From Tenebrio molitor (lineage: Eukaryota; Arthropoda; Insecta; Coleoptera; Tenebrionidae): 64,000 nucleotides of DNA. The DNA is taken from NCBI RefSeq assembly GCF_963966145.1, contig NC_091054.1, forward strand, positions 4,526,001 through 4,590,000, written 5' to 3'. The translations under genes and the position numbers were made by a program. The stretch's first letter is position 1; each line of letters starts with the position of its first letter. Shown here piece after piece: positions 37,113 through 47,334 of the stretch. The notes under the pieces are model-generated. The model was not told where the DNA came from and made no database searches. It was given only the letters and a program-made list of their open reading frames with translations.

Positions 37113-37319
37113 AAATTATAAAACCACCGTCTGTTCAATTAAATTGGCGATAAAAAAAACCCTAATGGTTATTTTAACGTTCTTAGCTGTTTTTGGTTAT
37201 AAAATCACAAGCCCAAATTTAACATTTTATTCCCTCCATGTCAAACGTCGAATGTACTTATACAACGTTGCCGATTGTATGTTACAGGTAAATTGCGGTG
37301 TTGGTGGTTTTATAATTAC
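37113..37319. mobile_element. ~200-bp TIR element beside the 36617 element
   Basis: AATTATAAAACCACC at 37114-37128 is repeated in inverted form at 37304-37318. It lies directly next to the 36617 element, inside the same interruption of repeat D. Confidence 0.65.
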
Positions 37320-37749
37320 ACCTGTTTCAATTTAAATTTGGAAAATTTTGCTGAAACTCGGTCAAACAGGCAACAGCGCTGTATTTCGTTATTGAAAACA
37401 CCATTACGAAAGTAAGATTCAATGATGAATCTTTTATGTTCTGAAGTAAAAACCATTTTTGGGTTAAAATTTGATTCATTGTGACAGTTGTTTGACGTAT
37501 ATTAGCTACCGTCAAATTAAATAAAAAGTGTAGGAAGGTGGTTTATTATTCAGTTTGTTCCCAGCACAGAAGAAAAATTCAAACAATTCTATTTTGCAAA
37601 ATAGTCTTCTAAAACACTTATACAATAATTATTTATTATTAGCTGAGTTTACAAAGATACGAAAAATCTGACACTATCAAAGTCATAGCCGCCCCTTATC
37701 TAAGTAATTCTTGATCGCACCGTATTTTCATTCAGCAATTTTTTAAATA

Positions 37750-38127
37750 TAATCTATTTCAAAATCAAAAATCCACCATCTGTTGAATTATGTTGACAGA
37801 AAAAATAAATCCCTAGAATAAGTTTGAACCCAACCTCCCGCCAAAATTTGACATTCGGTTTTGCCACAAATATAAAATTATAAAACTGGCTCGACAAAAG
37901 AGGGATTTTTTAACCGCTAAATTAAAACGAGTGCTTATTATCTGCTTCGATGAATTTAACAAATACGATGAACTACGACCAAAACAACTGTCAACAGTTC
38001 CTTTCATAACCCCGCTTTTTTCTGACACTTGCAGACTCACTAAAAACAAAAGTTGGCGACGTTGTCGGTTGTATTTTCGAGGTAGAATGCAGTGTTGGTG
38101 GATTTTTTATTTTGAAACAGATAATAA
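37750..38127 (-). repeat. TIR element family A, copy 3 (inverted)
   Basis: The same element as at 10767 and 15348, but in opposite orientation: the sequence resembling CATAATTCAACAGGTGGTGG comes first as its reverse complement. The middle part has diverged. Terminal inverted repeats of about 30 bp are preserved. Confidence 0.8.
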
Positions 38128-38639
38128 GTAAAATTAATTCATTTTAGAAACTTGATTTTTATCTGACGCTTTTAAAATTAAAATACCGGCTATGTTACGT
38201 TATTATTTATGAGCACTGGAGGTGACGAAGCTACTGTTTCAAAACACAACTTAAACGGCTATAAAAAAATCTCATATTTATACATTTTCATAAAAACTAT
38301 CTCATATTTATACAATTTTATATGAACAGGAAAACAAAAACTTTATTTCTCCTGAGGCTTGCTTAGATAAGCAAAGTTTATGAGGGTTTGTGGAATAATT
38401 AATAGTTTCTGCTTATTAAACCTACCGTTAAATTCATCCCCATTAAATTAAATAAAAAGTGTAGGGAGGTGGTTTATCATCCACATTGTGCCTAGCACGG
38501 AAGAAAAAAGAGAAGGAAAATTCAAACAATTCTTTTATACAATACGTATTTACATTTGAGGTAACGAGGAGGAAGTAATTTGTCCTTAAAAAAATATTTG
38601 TGCTTGCGTCGTCACATCACATGCGATAGATGAAATAAC

Positions 38640-38905
38640 AGTGGTTTATTTAACGAGTTCGTGTGTAAACTGGGCTTTTTTTGTTATGGGTGGTCTACGA
38701 ATGCCAAAAAAGCCCAACTTACACACGAACGAGTTGAATACAACGTTTTTTTGTTCGACGAGTTCCTTAAAGGCTCCAAATCGCTTAAAATCTTTAAAAT
38801 TAGCTTGACGTTTCGTTTTATCAAGTTGTACCATTTATTAAAATCCGTTCACACAGGAGAAAATTCTCAAATTCTGACAGTATCGAACAAAAAAATAAAT
38901 AATTG
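38640..38905 (-). repeat. Palindromic repeat family B, copy 2 (inverted)
   Basis: This matches 15060-15345 in reverse orientation and keeps the hairpin of GAGTTCGTGTGTAAACTGGG with its inverted partner, plus the adjoining segment containing GTTCACACAGGAGAAAATTC. In both places it lies within about 500 bp of a family A element. Confidence 0.7.
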
Positions 38906-39485
38906 CGAAAATTTTGAAATTTGGCATAGATTTTTTGAAGGTTCTTGTTGAACGTGTAAAAGATCCTGAAGAATTGATAGGCACTAATCATCAGCATTTT
39001 AGAAAATATTTGCACTTTTGCTGTTTTCTTCTTAGATCTTATTAAATCTTAGGAGTATTAAATTTTTTACACAAAGGATACTATTAATTAATTCACCTCA
39101 CTTCATTTAAATTTTCTTTTTCTTTCTTGTTAACATATTTTAGAAATAAACTCAGCATAACATTCTCCCATTCACGAGCGAATGACCGATCAAAGACACT
39201 CCATCAGGTTTCCACTACTGTCGCGAGCAAAAAATTCTGCTCGTCAATGTCATTTCAAAATTTGGTTAGATTGTCACAAATTAAAAAAAATTCCCTGCCT
39301 GATTACGCCCATGTCAACAAAGTGTCAAAAAATGAGAAAAAAATGACAATTAATGTCATACAACATGATGATATTTACGACCGTTTTACAATGGAGCATT
39401 TTCTGTTGTGTCAAAGCATGATTTTGTTTATAAAATAATTATTTTCCCAACTTTGGTTATAAGAATTTAGAAATATTTTTATTTT

Positions 39486-39536
39486 GCCAACATAATTCAA
39501 CAGGTAGTGGAAATTTAGAATTGAGACAAACTATAC
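39486..39536 (+). repeat. Decayed end of a family A element
   Basis: TGCCAACATAATTCAACAGG followed by a degraded version of the family A terminus shows a truncated fourth copy. Confidence 0.55.
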
Positions 39537-42365
39537 ATTCGTTGGCCCTTTGGCCTTTGACTTTGGATGAAAATGATATATGCACCCAAGTTTCATCCAC
39601 CCACCATATCTGTCAAGAATGCATCCAGATCCTGATTAATAATGGTTAAATTTACCCCAGGATTGCTGTCCTAAACCTACAGAAGAGATAGCCCTCTAAT
39701 ATAAATTTCAGTGTGACTCGTTCTCGTGAACAAAATCAATGTTTTCTTGTATCAAAAGAGTTCTTAAGTACATTGAGCGCCTGTTGCTTCTTCACAGGAT
39801 TCTAACTAAGTTTAAAATCTTTGGAACTTATTATAATCTAAAAACGAGATCAACTTAATTAAGCGTTGAGAACAAAGCAGTGAATATATTTTTTTTGAAA
39901 ACAATACATTTGCTTTTGTGCTGTTTTTTTTTTAAATAATTTTTCAATAACATTTTAATCAATTGAAAAGACGGAATTTTTTGTATGGGAATTGATTTTG
40001 TAATATTTTTATTAAATTTAATTATCTTAAAGCTCCTTGTTTTTAGGCAACCAAATAATGACACCACGCCAACTTTAGGATAGTACGGTTACGTTATGTA
40101 TTGTAGATGGCAAATATCACAGCCAACTTTCAATAGAGACTAATGAAATAATTAAGTACGTATATTACAAGAACGAGCAAATTATTTAATAAATAAAAAA
40201 CGAGCTTTTTTGCTGTCTTGTGTTTTGGTTAGAACAGACCTGATTTACAAGGTTGAGTGAACCACCAAAAGTAATAATACCTGTTGTAATTTTGGGCAAG
40301 TCTTGTCATTTCTGTGGTCTCACCTGGCACCTAACAATCCCCCTGAACAAACTTTCACCTGTTAGCATCTCCGCCGCAGCATGTGCAAAGAAACGGAGCA
40401 ATAACGTCCTTTCATCATCGTTTTTACGACTTCCTGGCGACGGCTTCCACCGCGCTGGCGGCCAGACAAATTAGGTAGACGAGGCTTTTAAAACAATTTA
40501 ATTATCGAGCATTTCGGTTGGTTGTGGGCCAACCTTCGCCGCCCATCGGCGAAAGCAAAATTGCCGTCCCCGACCTCGACCGCCTCCCAGATGTGAACAA
40601 TTTGTTAACTCTTCAGCTCCGTCACAATAAGCGGGACGCGTGATTATGCAGGTCGCGACGTGCACGCCATCCCAATCGGGTCATTTTAATTTTATGGTGA
40701 ATGGTCTTTTGCTATTCACCTGCTCGCCTGAACGAGCACAATTTATGGAAGTTAATTGGTGTAGAAATCTCAATGCGAACAGGGAGAATTAATTAAGTGG
40801 CGATCGTGGCTCCCGAAGGACACAATTTGAAAACGAGGCGGAAGGTGTGCCGCGCAAGAGATTGCTTGCTCGATCATCTTCCGCGTTAGTCCCAAGTTTT
40901 GGTGTAACACGATTATGATTAAATAGAGCGGTGTTCAACGTTTCGACAAGTGGTGTTGTGTTTCGTGATGGGAGAGTTGTTCCCGTGGAGGGCGCGAGCA
41001 AATAAATGGCGGATGCGCCGGGATATTCTCACTTTCTTTTTCTCTTCAATCAAATAACTTTTGCAGGATCGCTAATAAGTCAGGTACATCTAACACGCTA
41101 TCAGGCGCTTTATCCGTGAAGAATCTGATGTAATAAAGTCAAAATTAAAATTTCATGTTTGACTTCGACGATAGAGTTGTTTGATGTCGGATTAATCTAC
41201 GTTTTCTGGAAAAATTCGATGAATAATTCATTTGCAATTTTCGCAGAGTATTTTGCTGAGTACACATGTGGGGATGGGGTGGACACACATCGGCTGAGTT
41301 TTCGGCTTAACCAAGTTGAAAATTAATATTTGCTTTGGACGTGTAGCGTCTGTAATGGCCGCAAATGACAATTATTGCCTCTACACCAGAATCCTTTTAT
41401 TCCACTTGAAACATATTGGGTGTACTGCTGGAAAGCTCTCGACCTACTCTGTTCAGTACGTGATGATGTTGTGTTAAATTACAAACTTGGGAAAAACAGT
41501 TTTCCGAAGCTAATGTGCCCTCACTTTTATATTTATTGATCAATACTGATTAAAATCAAATTTTTACATTTAAACTTCTAAACGGGAATCTTGCAGTTTG
41601 TTCCATTTTGTTGTGTTTTTTAGGCAGCTTCCTGTTTACAAAATATATTGAGAAGAGAATCGGATGGTAGTTAAAAAAAATCATCAATTCCGACGATTGA
41701 TTTTCTTTGTTGTTTGGACATGTTTTTGATATACTTCAGGCCTAATCACCGAATGAGCAGTAATAAAACGAATATTGCCCGGTAAAACTGTGTGATCTAC
41801 ATTTTTTAATTTATTAGGGATGATTTGGTTAAATTTGACAGTAAATATCAAGAGAAAGTATTTATTCCTGGTTCAACCCTCATAAACTTTGCTTATCTAA
41901 ACAGTGCTCCAGACAAATAAAAGATTTCGTATGACGGTATGACGCCTGTTTATATGGAAAAGTGTATCAGCCAGTTTCGTTATTGCCACTAAATCATGCA
42001 AAATGTTGTAAAAGTTATATTTTATCAAAAAGAATATAACAAACACTAGTAATTTAGATAATAGGCCTTCCAAAAAGCTTATTGTAAAGCAGGCCGTGGT
42101 TTTTTCTCTCTTCTACAATAATGCTGATGGTCTTTTTAATTGGTACTTACCTATGCGTTAACATTTTCTTCGGATACATAACCTCACTTATATCATCATT
42201 AAATTAGAATAAAACTATTATAATATGAAAAATCAGACGGTCTTTCGTTAGTTAATTCTAAAAACAACTGTTTTTTGCAAAAAAATCTTATCCTACTGTG
42301 TTTACAACGGAAACAAAAGCACACAAACAACAAATATCTACAGAGTGTCTATAAACGAAGGTAGG

Positions 42366-42746
42366 TATAGTCTATTTTTTAATCAAAGAACCACAACATC
42401 GCAATTTACACCCAAAATAGAGCTGACAACATTGTACACTTTTGACATAGGGTGAAAAATCTCATCATATAAAAATTGAGGTTATTAGAGGTATCAGTAG
42501 CGCAGCTTGTTAATAAAGTTAATAACAACTAATAACAACTAATTTGGGAGTTTAATAAATTTCTTACTTTGCGAGGCATTTTTAATAACACGTTCAAATT
42601 TTACCTGCGAGTTTGCGTACTTTCAAGGACATTAAAAATGACAGATGTTGGCTGGTATAGCCAACAGATATCATTAAATTCTCTAAATTTAGTAACATTT
42701 TATAAAATCAACAGGTCGTGGTTCTTTGATTAAAAAATAGACTATA
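42366..42746. mobile_element. 381-bp element with perfect 29-bp TIRs
   Basis: The left end TATAGTCTATTTTTTAATCA (continuing AAGAACCAC) is matched perfectly over 29 bases by the inverted right end at 42718-42746. The perfect ends suggest a comparatively recent insertion. No transposase frame is seen inside. Confidence 0.85.
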
Positions 42747-43161
42747 TATCAAGAGGCCTGTGGAATTGTAAGGTTCCATTATTTTATTGTGTCAAACTAC
42801 ATCGAGTCATTAAAGCTGTCAAATCAGATGTCTACATTGTCAACAGTTAAATGTCAAATTATTAAATCTTAGTGTCAGTTGTGAGTTCGACGTCTCAGTT
42901 GTGTTGCATATGATTTCCTTCAGTCTTTCTATATTCTAATTACTTTTCATCTTACAACACAACAGTTTTTATTAAAAACCTGTCATTAATGGACTTACAT
43001 AACCTCTGTTTTTGTCTTTGGTAATACAAAGTGATTAAAAAGAAAACAAATCAGTGCAGGAGTTGCAAATTATCGATCATGTCATTGCGGATTCTATGCA
43101 AATAAGCGTTCAATGGATCGGCGTAGACAGTTTATGCCCTCAAACGCTACTTTACGAGTAT

Positions 43162-43399
43162 AATACGGGGTGATCAAATAGGACTGTTTAAGTTGGTAAC
43201 ACTGAATTGTATTTTAAATTGTATAACAGGAGTAACTTTCGGTTGTTGATGGCTTGTCGTTGTTAATGCTATACCTACATCAGATATTTGTCAAATAAAC
43301 CAACAAAACATACCCGGTTGCAGTGTTATAAATAACCGAAATATAAAATTTTCTTAATTGTACTGCCAACTTAAACAGTCCTTTTTGATCACCCGGTAA
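43162..43399. mobile_element. ~235-bp element with ~32-bp TIRs
   Basis: CGGGGTGATCAAATAGGACT (continuing GTTTAAGTTGG) at the left is inverted at the right as CCAACTTAAACAGTCCTTTT (continuing TGATCACCCGG). One or two mismatches separate the arms. Confidence 0.8.
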
Positions 43400-43554
43400 A
43401 TCACACCTCATGAGTTTTAGACGTTGGAATTGTAATTGTGCATTTTATTATTATTATCTAATAATGGAGAAAATTTATAAAATAAACAAGAGCAACATTT
43501 TACATTCGTAAGAATGGGTAATTTACCAGTTTTGTTACCCAACGCGACGCTGTC

Positions 43555-43773
43555 AAAGAAACGTCAACAATGTACTGTTGTTAACCTTGAAAACAACTTT
43601 TCGATTTCGGTAAAGTTTACAGACGTTTATTGTAATTGTAAACAACAATTATCCCAGAACAAGTGGTAAAATAGGTTTTACCATTGAAGAGAAATCATTT
43701 TTATTAGAATGTTACTTTCGAAACGGGGTGAATAGACAACCAATAAAACGACTGTGCATGGCAAGGATAGTTT
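43555..43773 (+). pseudogene. Transposase N-terminal fossil
   Basis: From 43674 the frame reads GFTIEEKSFLLECYF followed by about 18 residues to a stop at 43771. This pattern resembles the N-terminal helix-turn-helix start of insect DNA transposases. The upstream 120 bp is shared with 56968-57110, where the frame begins MRFTIEDQALII and then stops. Both are truncated remnants. Confidence 0.6.
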
Positions 43774-43951
43774 AGCTACGATAAGTAGACAAATGTTTTG
43801 ATAAAACAAAAGATGAGGTAGCACTCTTGATTTGTTTTCTTGTTGATCACCTTGTAATATGATTGACAAAATAATAGGTACTTCGAATCTTTGTCTCTGT
43901 AACTTTGTAACTATCTTGACGTATTCGGGTTTGAGGACGTATGGAATTATG

Positions 43952-44167
43952 TACAGTTGGGAGCACGGAATTTCGCACACCAATTTGTATGTCATTAAAA
44001 AAAACTATCTAGTCTAAGCTTTGTTGTCATTATAATCAATCATGACATATGTGATCATGACTGACGTTTCACCTAAACTGTCACGAAAATGCCGCCAGTA
44101 TCTCATTTTCATAAAATTATGTCAGTGAAATGTCCAATGTGTGCGAAATTCCGTGCTCGCCACTGTA
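43952..44167. mobile_element. ~215-bp TIR element
   Basis: TACAGTTGGGAGCACGGAAT (continuing TTCGCACAC) at the left is matched by GTGTGCGAAATTCCGTGCTC (continuing GCCACTGTA) at the right. TA flanks and CAGT-type ends suit a Tc1/mariner-derived MITE. Confidence 0.8.
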
Positions 44168-44248
44168 TCATGTTGTTATTTCCTGGAATAAATAAGTGCA
44201 AAATATTTTGGTGTGTTCAATATTACAGTTAATTTCATATCATCCATG

Positions 44249-44365
44249 CTAATACGGAACGAAATGCTTCAGATCGTCTGCGAGAAGCAATTTATTACAG
44301 GAAATTACATCGACTTGGTCATTAATATAGGTTAAAAAGAGAATAAGGCCCACATCTGATCTCTG
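44249..44365 (-). pseudogene. Non-LTR retrotransposon reverse-transcriptase fossil
   Basis: The minus-strand frame contains LILFLTYINDQVDVIS followed by LLLADDLKHF. These correspond to the conserved LGPxLFxxYINDL and F/Y-ADD active-site blocks of non-LTR reverse transcriptases. The surrounding domains are missing, so this is a short dead fragment. Confidence 0.7.
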
Positions 44366-44690
44366 ATCTTTGAACCACGTCAGACTTCGGAGAAAAGAAA
44401 TAAGAAGTAAAATTATCTCGTTCATAACTCGCTGTTTTTTTCGTTGCTTCACTCGGAGGAAGTTTTTCGTTATCTCTTTTTGTGTCCGAGATTTAAGAGA
44501 CAACAGAAAAAGGGGAGTGATTTCAACCCTTAAATATGCCTCTCAGCGGCAAATTTTTTATGAGGGTCTATACTTTGATGTGGACTATAAAATAAAAAAA
44601 AAATCGATCTTACAACATTCCTGTTCAAAATTATCGCACCACTGGAATTACTGTATCTTTTGATATCTTTTGATGAAATGTTTGGCTATA

Positions 44691-44781
44691 ACGGAATTGA
44701 AAATGCAACCCACAATACATTTGCACGTGGATATTCAGCTTTGCTTTGCAAATGTATAGTGGGTTGCATTTTCAATTCCGT
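44691..44781. repeat. Palindromic relic of the TACAGG..CGGAATTG family
   Basis: ACGGAATTGAAAATGCAACC and its inverse flank a spacer of about 20 bp. The same arm sequence forms the ends of the element at 45546-46020, so this is an internally deleted relative. Confidence 0.75.
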
Positions 44782-44896
44782 CTGGCTCATTAACACTCGG
44801 GCAAGTATCTGTATATCGAGAAGAAATTTAATAGAAGGATCAATACGTCTGGATTCCAATGAGCTATAACTTTAAATCCCTCTAACAAAATATTTC

Positions 44897-45082
44897 GTGC
44901 CAAACCAGGAGGTGAGTAAACTTCGCCCCCCTTCAATAAAAGGAATTTCGAAAGTTTTCCACGTGTTTGCTATGAGTCACGTACATGGAGAACATAAAGA
45001 GATAGAGAGATTTGAAACAATCGATGTTCCACAAATGTTTAGAATTACAATAGACAAGATCCAAGTTCTTCCTCAAGTATAA
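44897..45082 (+). other. Short open frame of unknown nature
   Basis: An open frame of about 60 codons with balanced composition (for example HVFAMSHVHGEHKEIERFET) lies between two related palindromic elements. No family was recognised and no splice or start context supports it. It may be a fragment of a mobile element protein or chance. Confidence 0.2.
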
Positions 45083-45545
45083 GTTCTTCTTCCATTTGTT
45101 GAAATATTATGTTCTGCTAAGTTTAAGCCTTGATCGAACAATAGACCTACTCGTAAATAAAATAAAATATACAGAAGCTTCAAGCGACGCCCGACGGAAT
45201 TATTAATTTTAATTGTACATTCTGTTACTTAACAAGTTGAGTGCGAATCCATAAGAACGACCTAAAGAAACAGAGCAACGAGAGACTGAATACAAATTTA
45301 TGTAATTTGTATCTTGGCACATATTAACCAATGGTGACAAGATTTATTATTGTCGGTCGTTTTCGCACGGATTCATGGAGTTGTAGGGAAATTTTGCATT
45401 TGATATAGTCATAAAACATCTTGCATCTTGTGCCGACGAAGCATCTAACACATTAAAATAATTAATCATATGTAGAATTAGCACTATATAAAAAAATGTA
45501 ATTCAGTGAAGAAATTAAAATTAAGTACTTCAATATTTATTGGTT

Positions 45546-46020
45546 ATACAGGCTATTTCACGAGTGATAGAGATCGCCGGAATTGCAACCCACAATCCAC
45601 AATACATTTCCAAAGTTAACGTCGTATTGTTTTAAAATAAAATCCGGAATCCATGATGGCTTTGCTTCCAATCATTTTATTTGTCACAACTGACATTTAC
45701 GAAAAACTTGAAATACGATGATTAAAATGTATTCGAACGATGAGAAAACAGACATGCACAGAGTCCTGATTTATGGTGAATGCAATAAAAATGCTTCTGC
45801 CGTTGCGCGTTTATGCAGACAATAAAGAATGTCCCAAAAACGCTTAGTTTTTTCACAATTTCAATTAACCAAGCGAATGACGTTTATGTCAAAATTTACG
45901 AAACTGCACAGCTAACTATGATTTATGTTTTTTAACTCAAACACGTTAACTGTGGAAATGTATTGTGGGTTGCATTTTCAATTCCGTCGGGCTCATTATC
46001 ACTCGTAAAATACCCTGTAT
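45546..46020. mobile_element. ~475-bp TIR element, TACAGG ends
   Basis: The left end TACAGGCTATTTCACGAGTG is mirrored at the right as CACTCGTAAAATACCCTGTA. The inverted similarity continues inward for about 65 bp through the GCAACCCACAAT block. No transposase frame was found. Confidence 0.8.
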
Positions 46021-46670
46021 TTATTAGAAGGTAATAAAACCAACAAAAGATAATTCCAGCTATCCATCAACATGCAACAAAAGTTCAATCGAATTCGTTT
46101 CTTGGTAACCGGAAAGTACAACTTGAGGGAACTAGACTTTAATTATTTATATACGTCGTGCGACGTACGTTACTCAACGCTCACTTGTTGTTCAATACAG
46201 TGGAAAGAATAAGACGGGACTGTTCTTAACTGACACGTCCGATTCATTTGCGTGTTTCTAAACAAACGCAAGCCTCGAGAGCAGTTCAATTTTGTGGGTG
46301 GCGTACAAAAAAAAAGAAACACTTTTGACAGTGTCAGGGGAGGAGTAGTGAGTTGGTGTTGCTTGTTAAAAGTGAAATGAGCGCCAATTAAAAGTTTGTT
46401 TAAAAATGAAAAGTTAAAATATGGTCAGGCATCTTTCTCATTTTCCACCCCACGCGTACACTTGCAGCAATTTCCTAATTGGAGTTAAATGTCAGCTAAT
46501 TTGAGTAGATATTTTTTTCGCAGTTGATTATGCATTCATCAAGCTGAAAGCGACATATTTCTCCTTGTAATTTAATTTGAAAGAAAAACTCGGCCAGTTT
46601 CCTCTTCAATTATTTTTAATTAGGTATTAACCTTTATTTGTATTTTAGTCGTTTCTAACGTGTTCCAGGC

Positions 46671-46970
46671 ATGGAGCTCGCAAACAATTCATCCCTGTCG
46701 AATTCGACGGGGCACGACTCTTTCCAAATCTCGGACAACACGATAACTTTCATCATCGGTTTCAGCATCTTGATCTTGTTCGTTATTTTGGGGATGTTGG
46801 CGAGCGCTTTCTTGTGCATCACTTTGAAAAAGGATCCCTACTTGTGGGAGGCGGAGCGGGAGAGGCAACTACACGAGCAAGCTGAGCCGGATGCAGGGAC
46901 TAATTGCAAGGAACGGGATAAGCTGGCAATGATGGATGAACTTCATAATCAGGAGAGCACCCAAATTTGA
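46671..46970 (+). CDS. Small single-pass membrane protein, 99 residues
   Basis: I do not recognise this family. The ATG at 46671 follows a strong acceptor (GTGTTCCAG) by two bases, which indicates an upstream non-coding exon. The N-terminal 25 residues have N-glycosylation sequons (NNS, NST) and no signal peptide. One strong hydrophobic segment spans about residues 27-50 (FIIGFSILILFVILGMLASA). The C-terminal half is charged and rich in Glu, with LWEAERERQLHEQ predicted helical. The most likely topology is outside N terminus and cytosolic C terminus. A candidate upstream exon with a TATA-like ATTTATATA near 46145 and a GTGAGT donor near 46349 is speculative. Confidence 0.7.
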   Translation: MELANNSSLSNSTGHDSFQISDNTITFIIGFSILILFVILGMLASAFLCITLKKDPYLWEAERERQLHEQAEPDAGTNCKERDKLAMMDELHNQESTQI

Positions 46971-47334
46971 TTACTTTGTGATATTAAGTTTCGATTAAAA
47001 CAATACATTTTTGTTTAATTCGTGTTATTTTTAATAGGAACGACAGTAATTTGTTTGCAAGCCTCAACAAAATTACAATTACAACAATTAATAATAACTA
47101 AACGCAAAACCACTTAGGTCTAGACACTAGAAGAGAAGGGGAGTAGAACAGTTTTTTTTATATTGGTAACAAATTTATCAACAAAAAAACGGTTTGCTAT
47201 ACTTAAAACAATTTTTCAGGCACCTAAAATTTATAAAGGTTTTTTATATAATGTTTGCGTTGATTTTTGAGGAATACAAAAATCGCCCAATTTGTACTTA
47301 TCCTTATCGGAATTTTTTTTCAACCTTATCTTTA

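Larger units (their letters stand above)
36530..37735 (+). repeat. Interspersed repeat family D with nested insertions
   Basis: The segments 36530-36616 and 37320-37735 match, in order, 54355-54725, where the two parts are continuous. The intervening 36617-37319 is therefore inserted DNA. Shared landmarks include ATCAAAGAAGGCTTTGAGAT, GAAAACACCATTACGAAAGT and ATCAAAGTCATAGCCGCCCC. No coding frame is seen in the repeat itself. Confidence 0.85.
32939..46670. other. Long intergenic region dominated by repeats
   Basis: No convincing host gene was found across nearly 14 kb. It holds at least ten inverted-repeat elements, a transposase fossil and a reverse-transcriptase fossil, listed separately. 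A GC-richer block at about 40.3-41.05 kb has no usable reading frame. A small plus-strand frame at 34384-34533 (containing APPPFRQMVDF) has protein-like composition but no acceptor or start context; it may be a gene fragment. Confidence 0.5.

Noticed and set aside
40789..41001. 70-codon minus-strand frame in a GC-richer block
   Set aside because: Low similarity to anything known and no start or splice context; more likely non-coding DNA.
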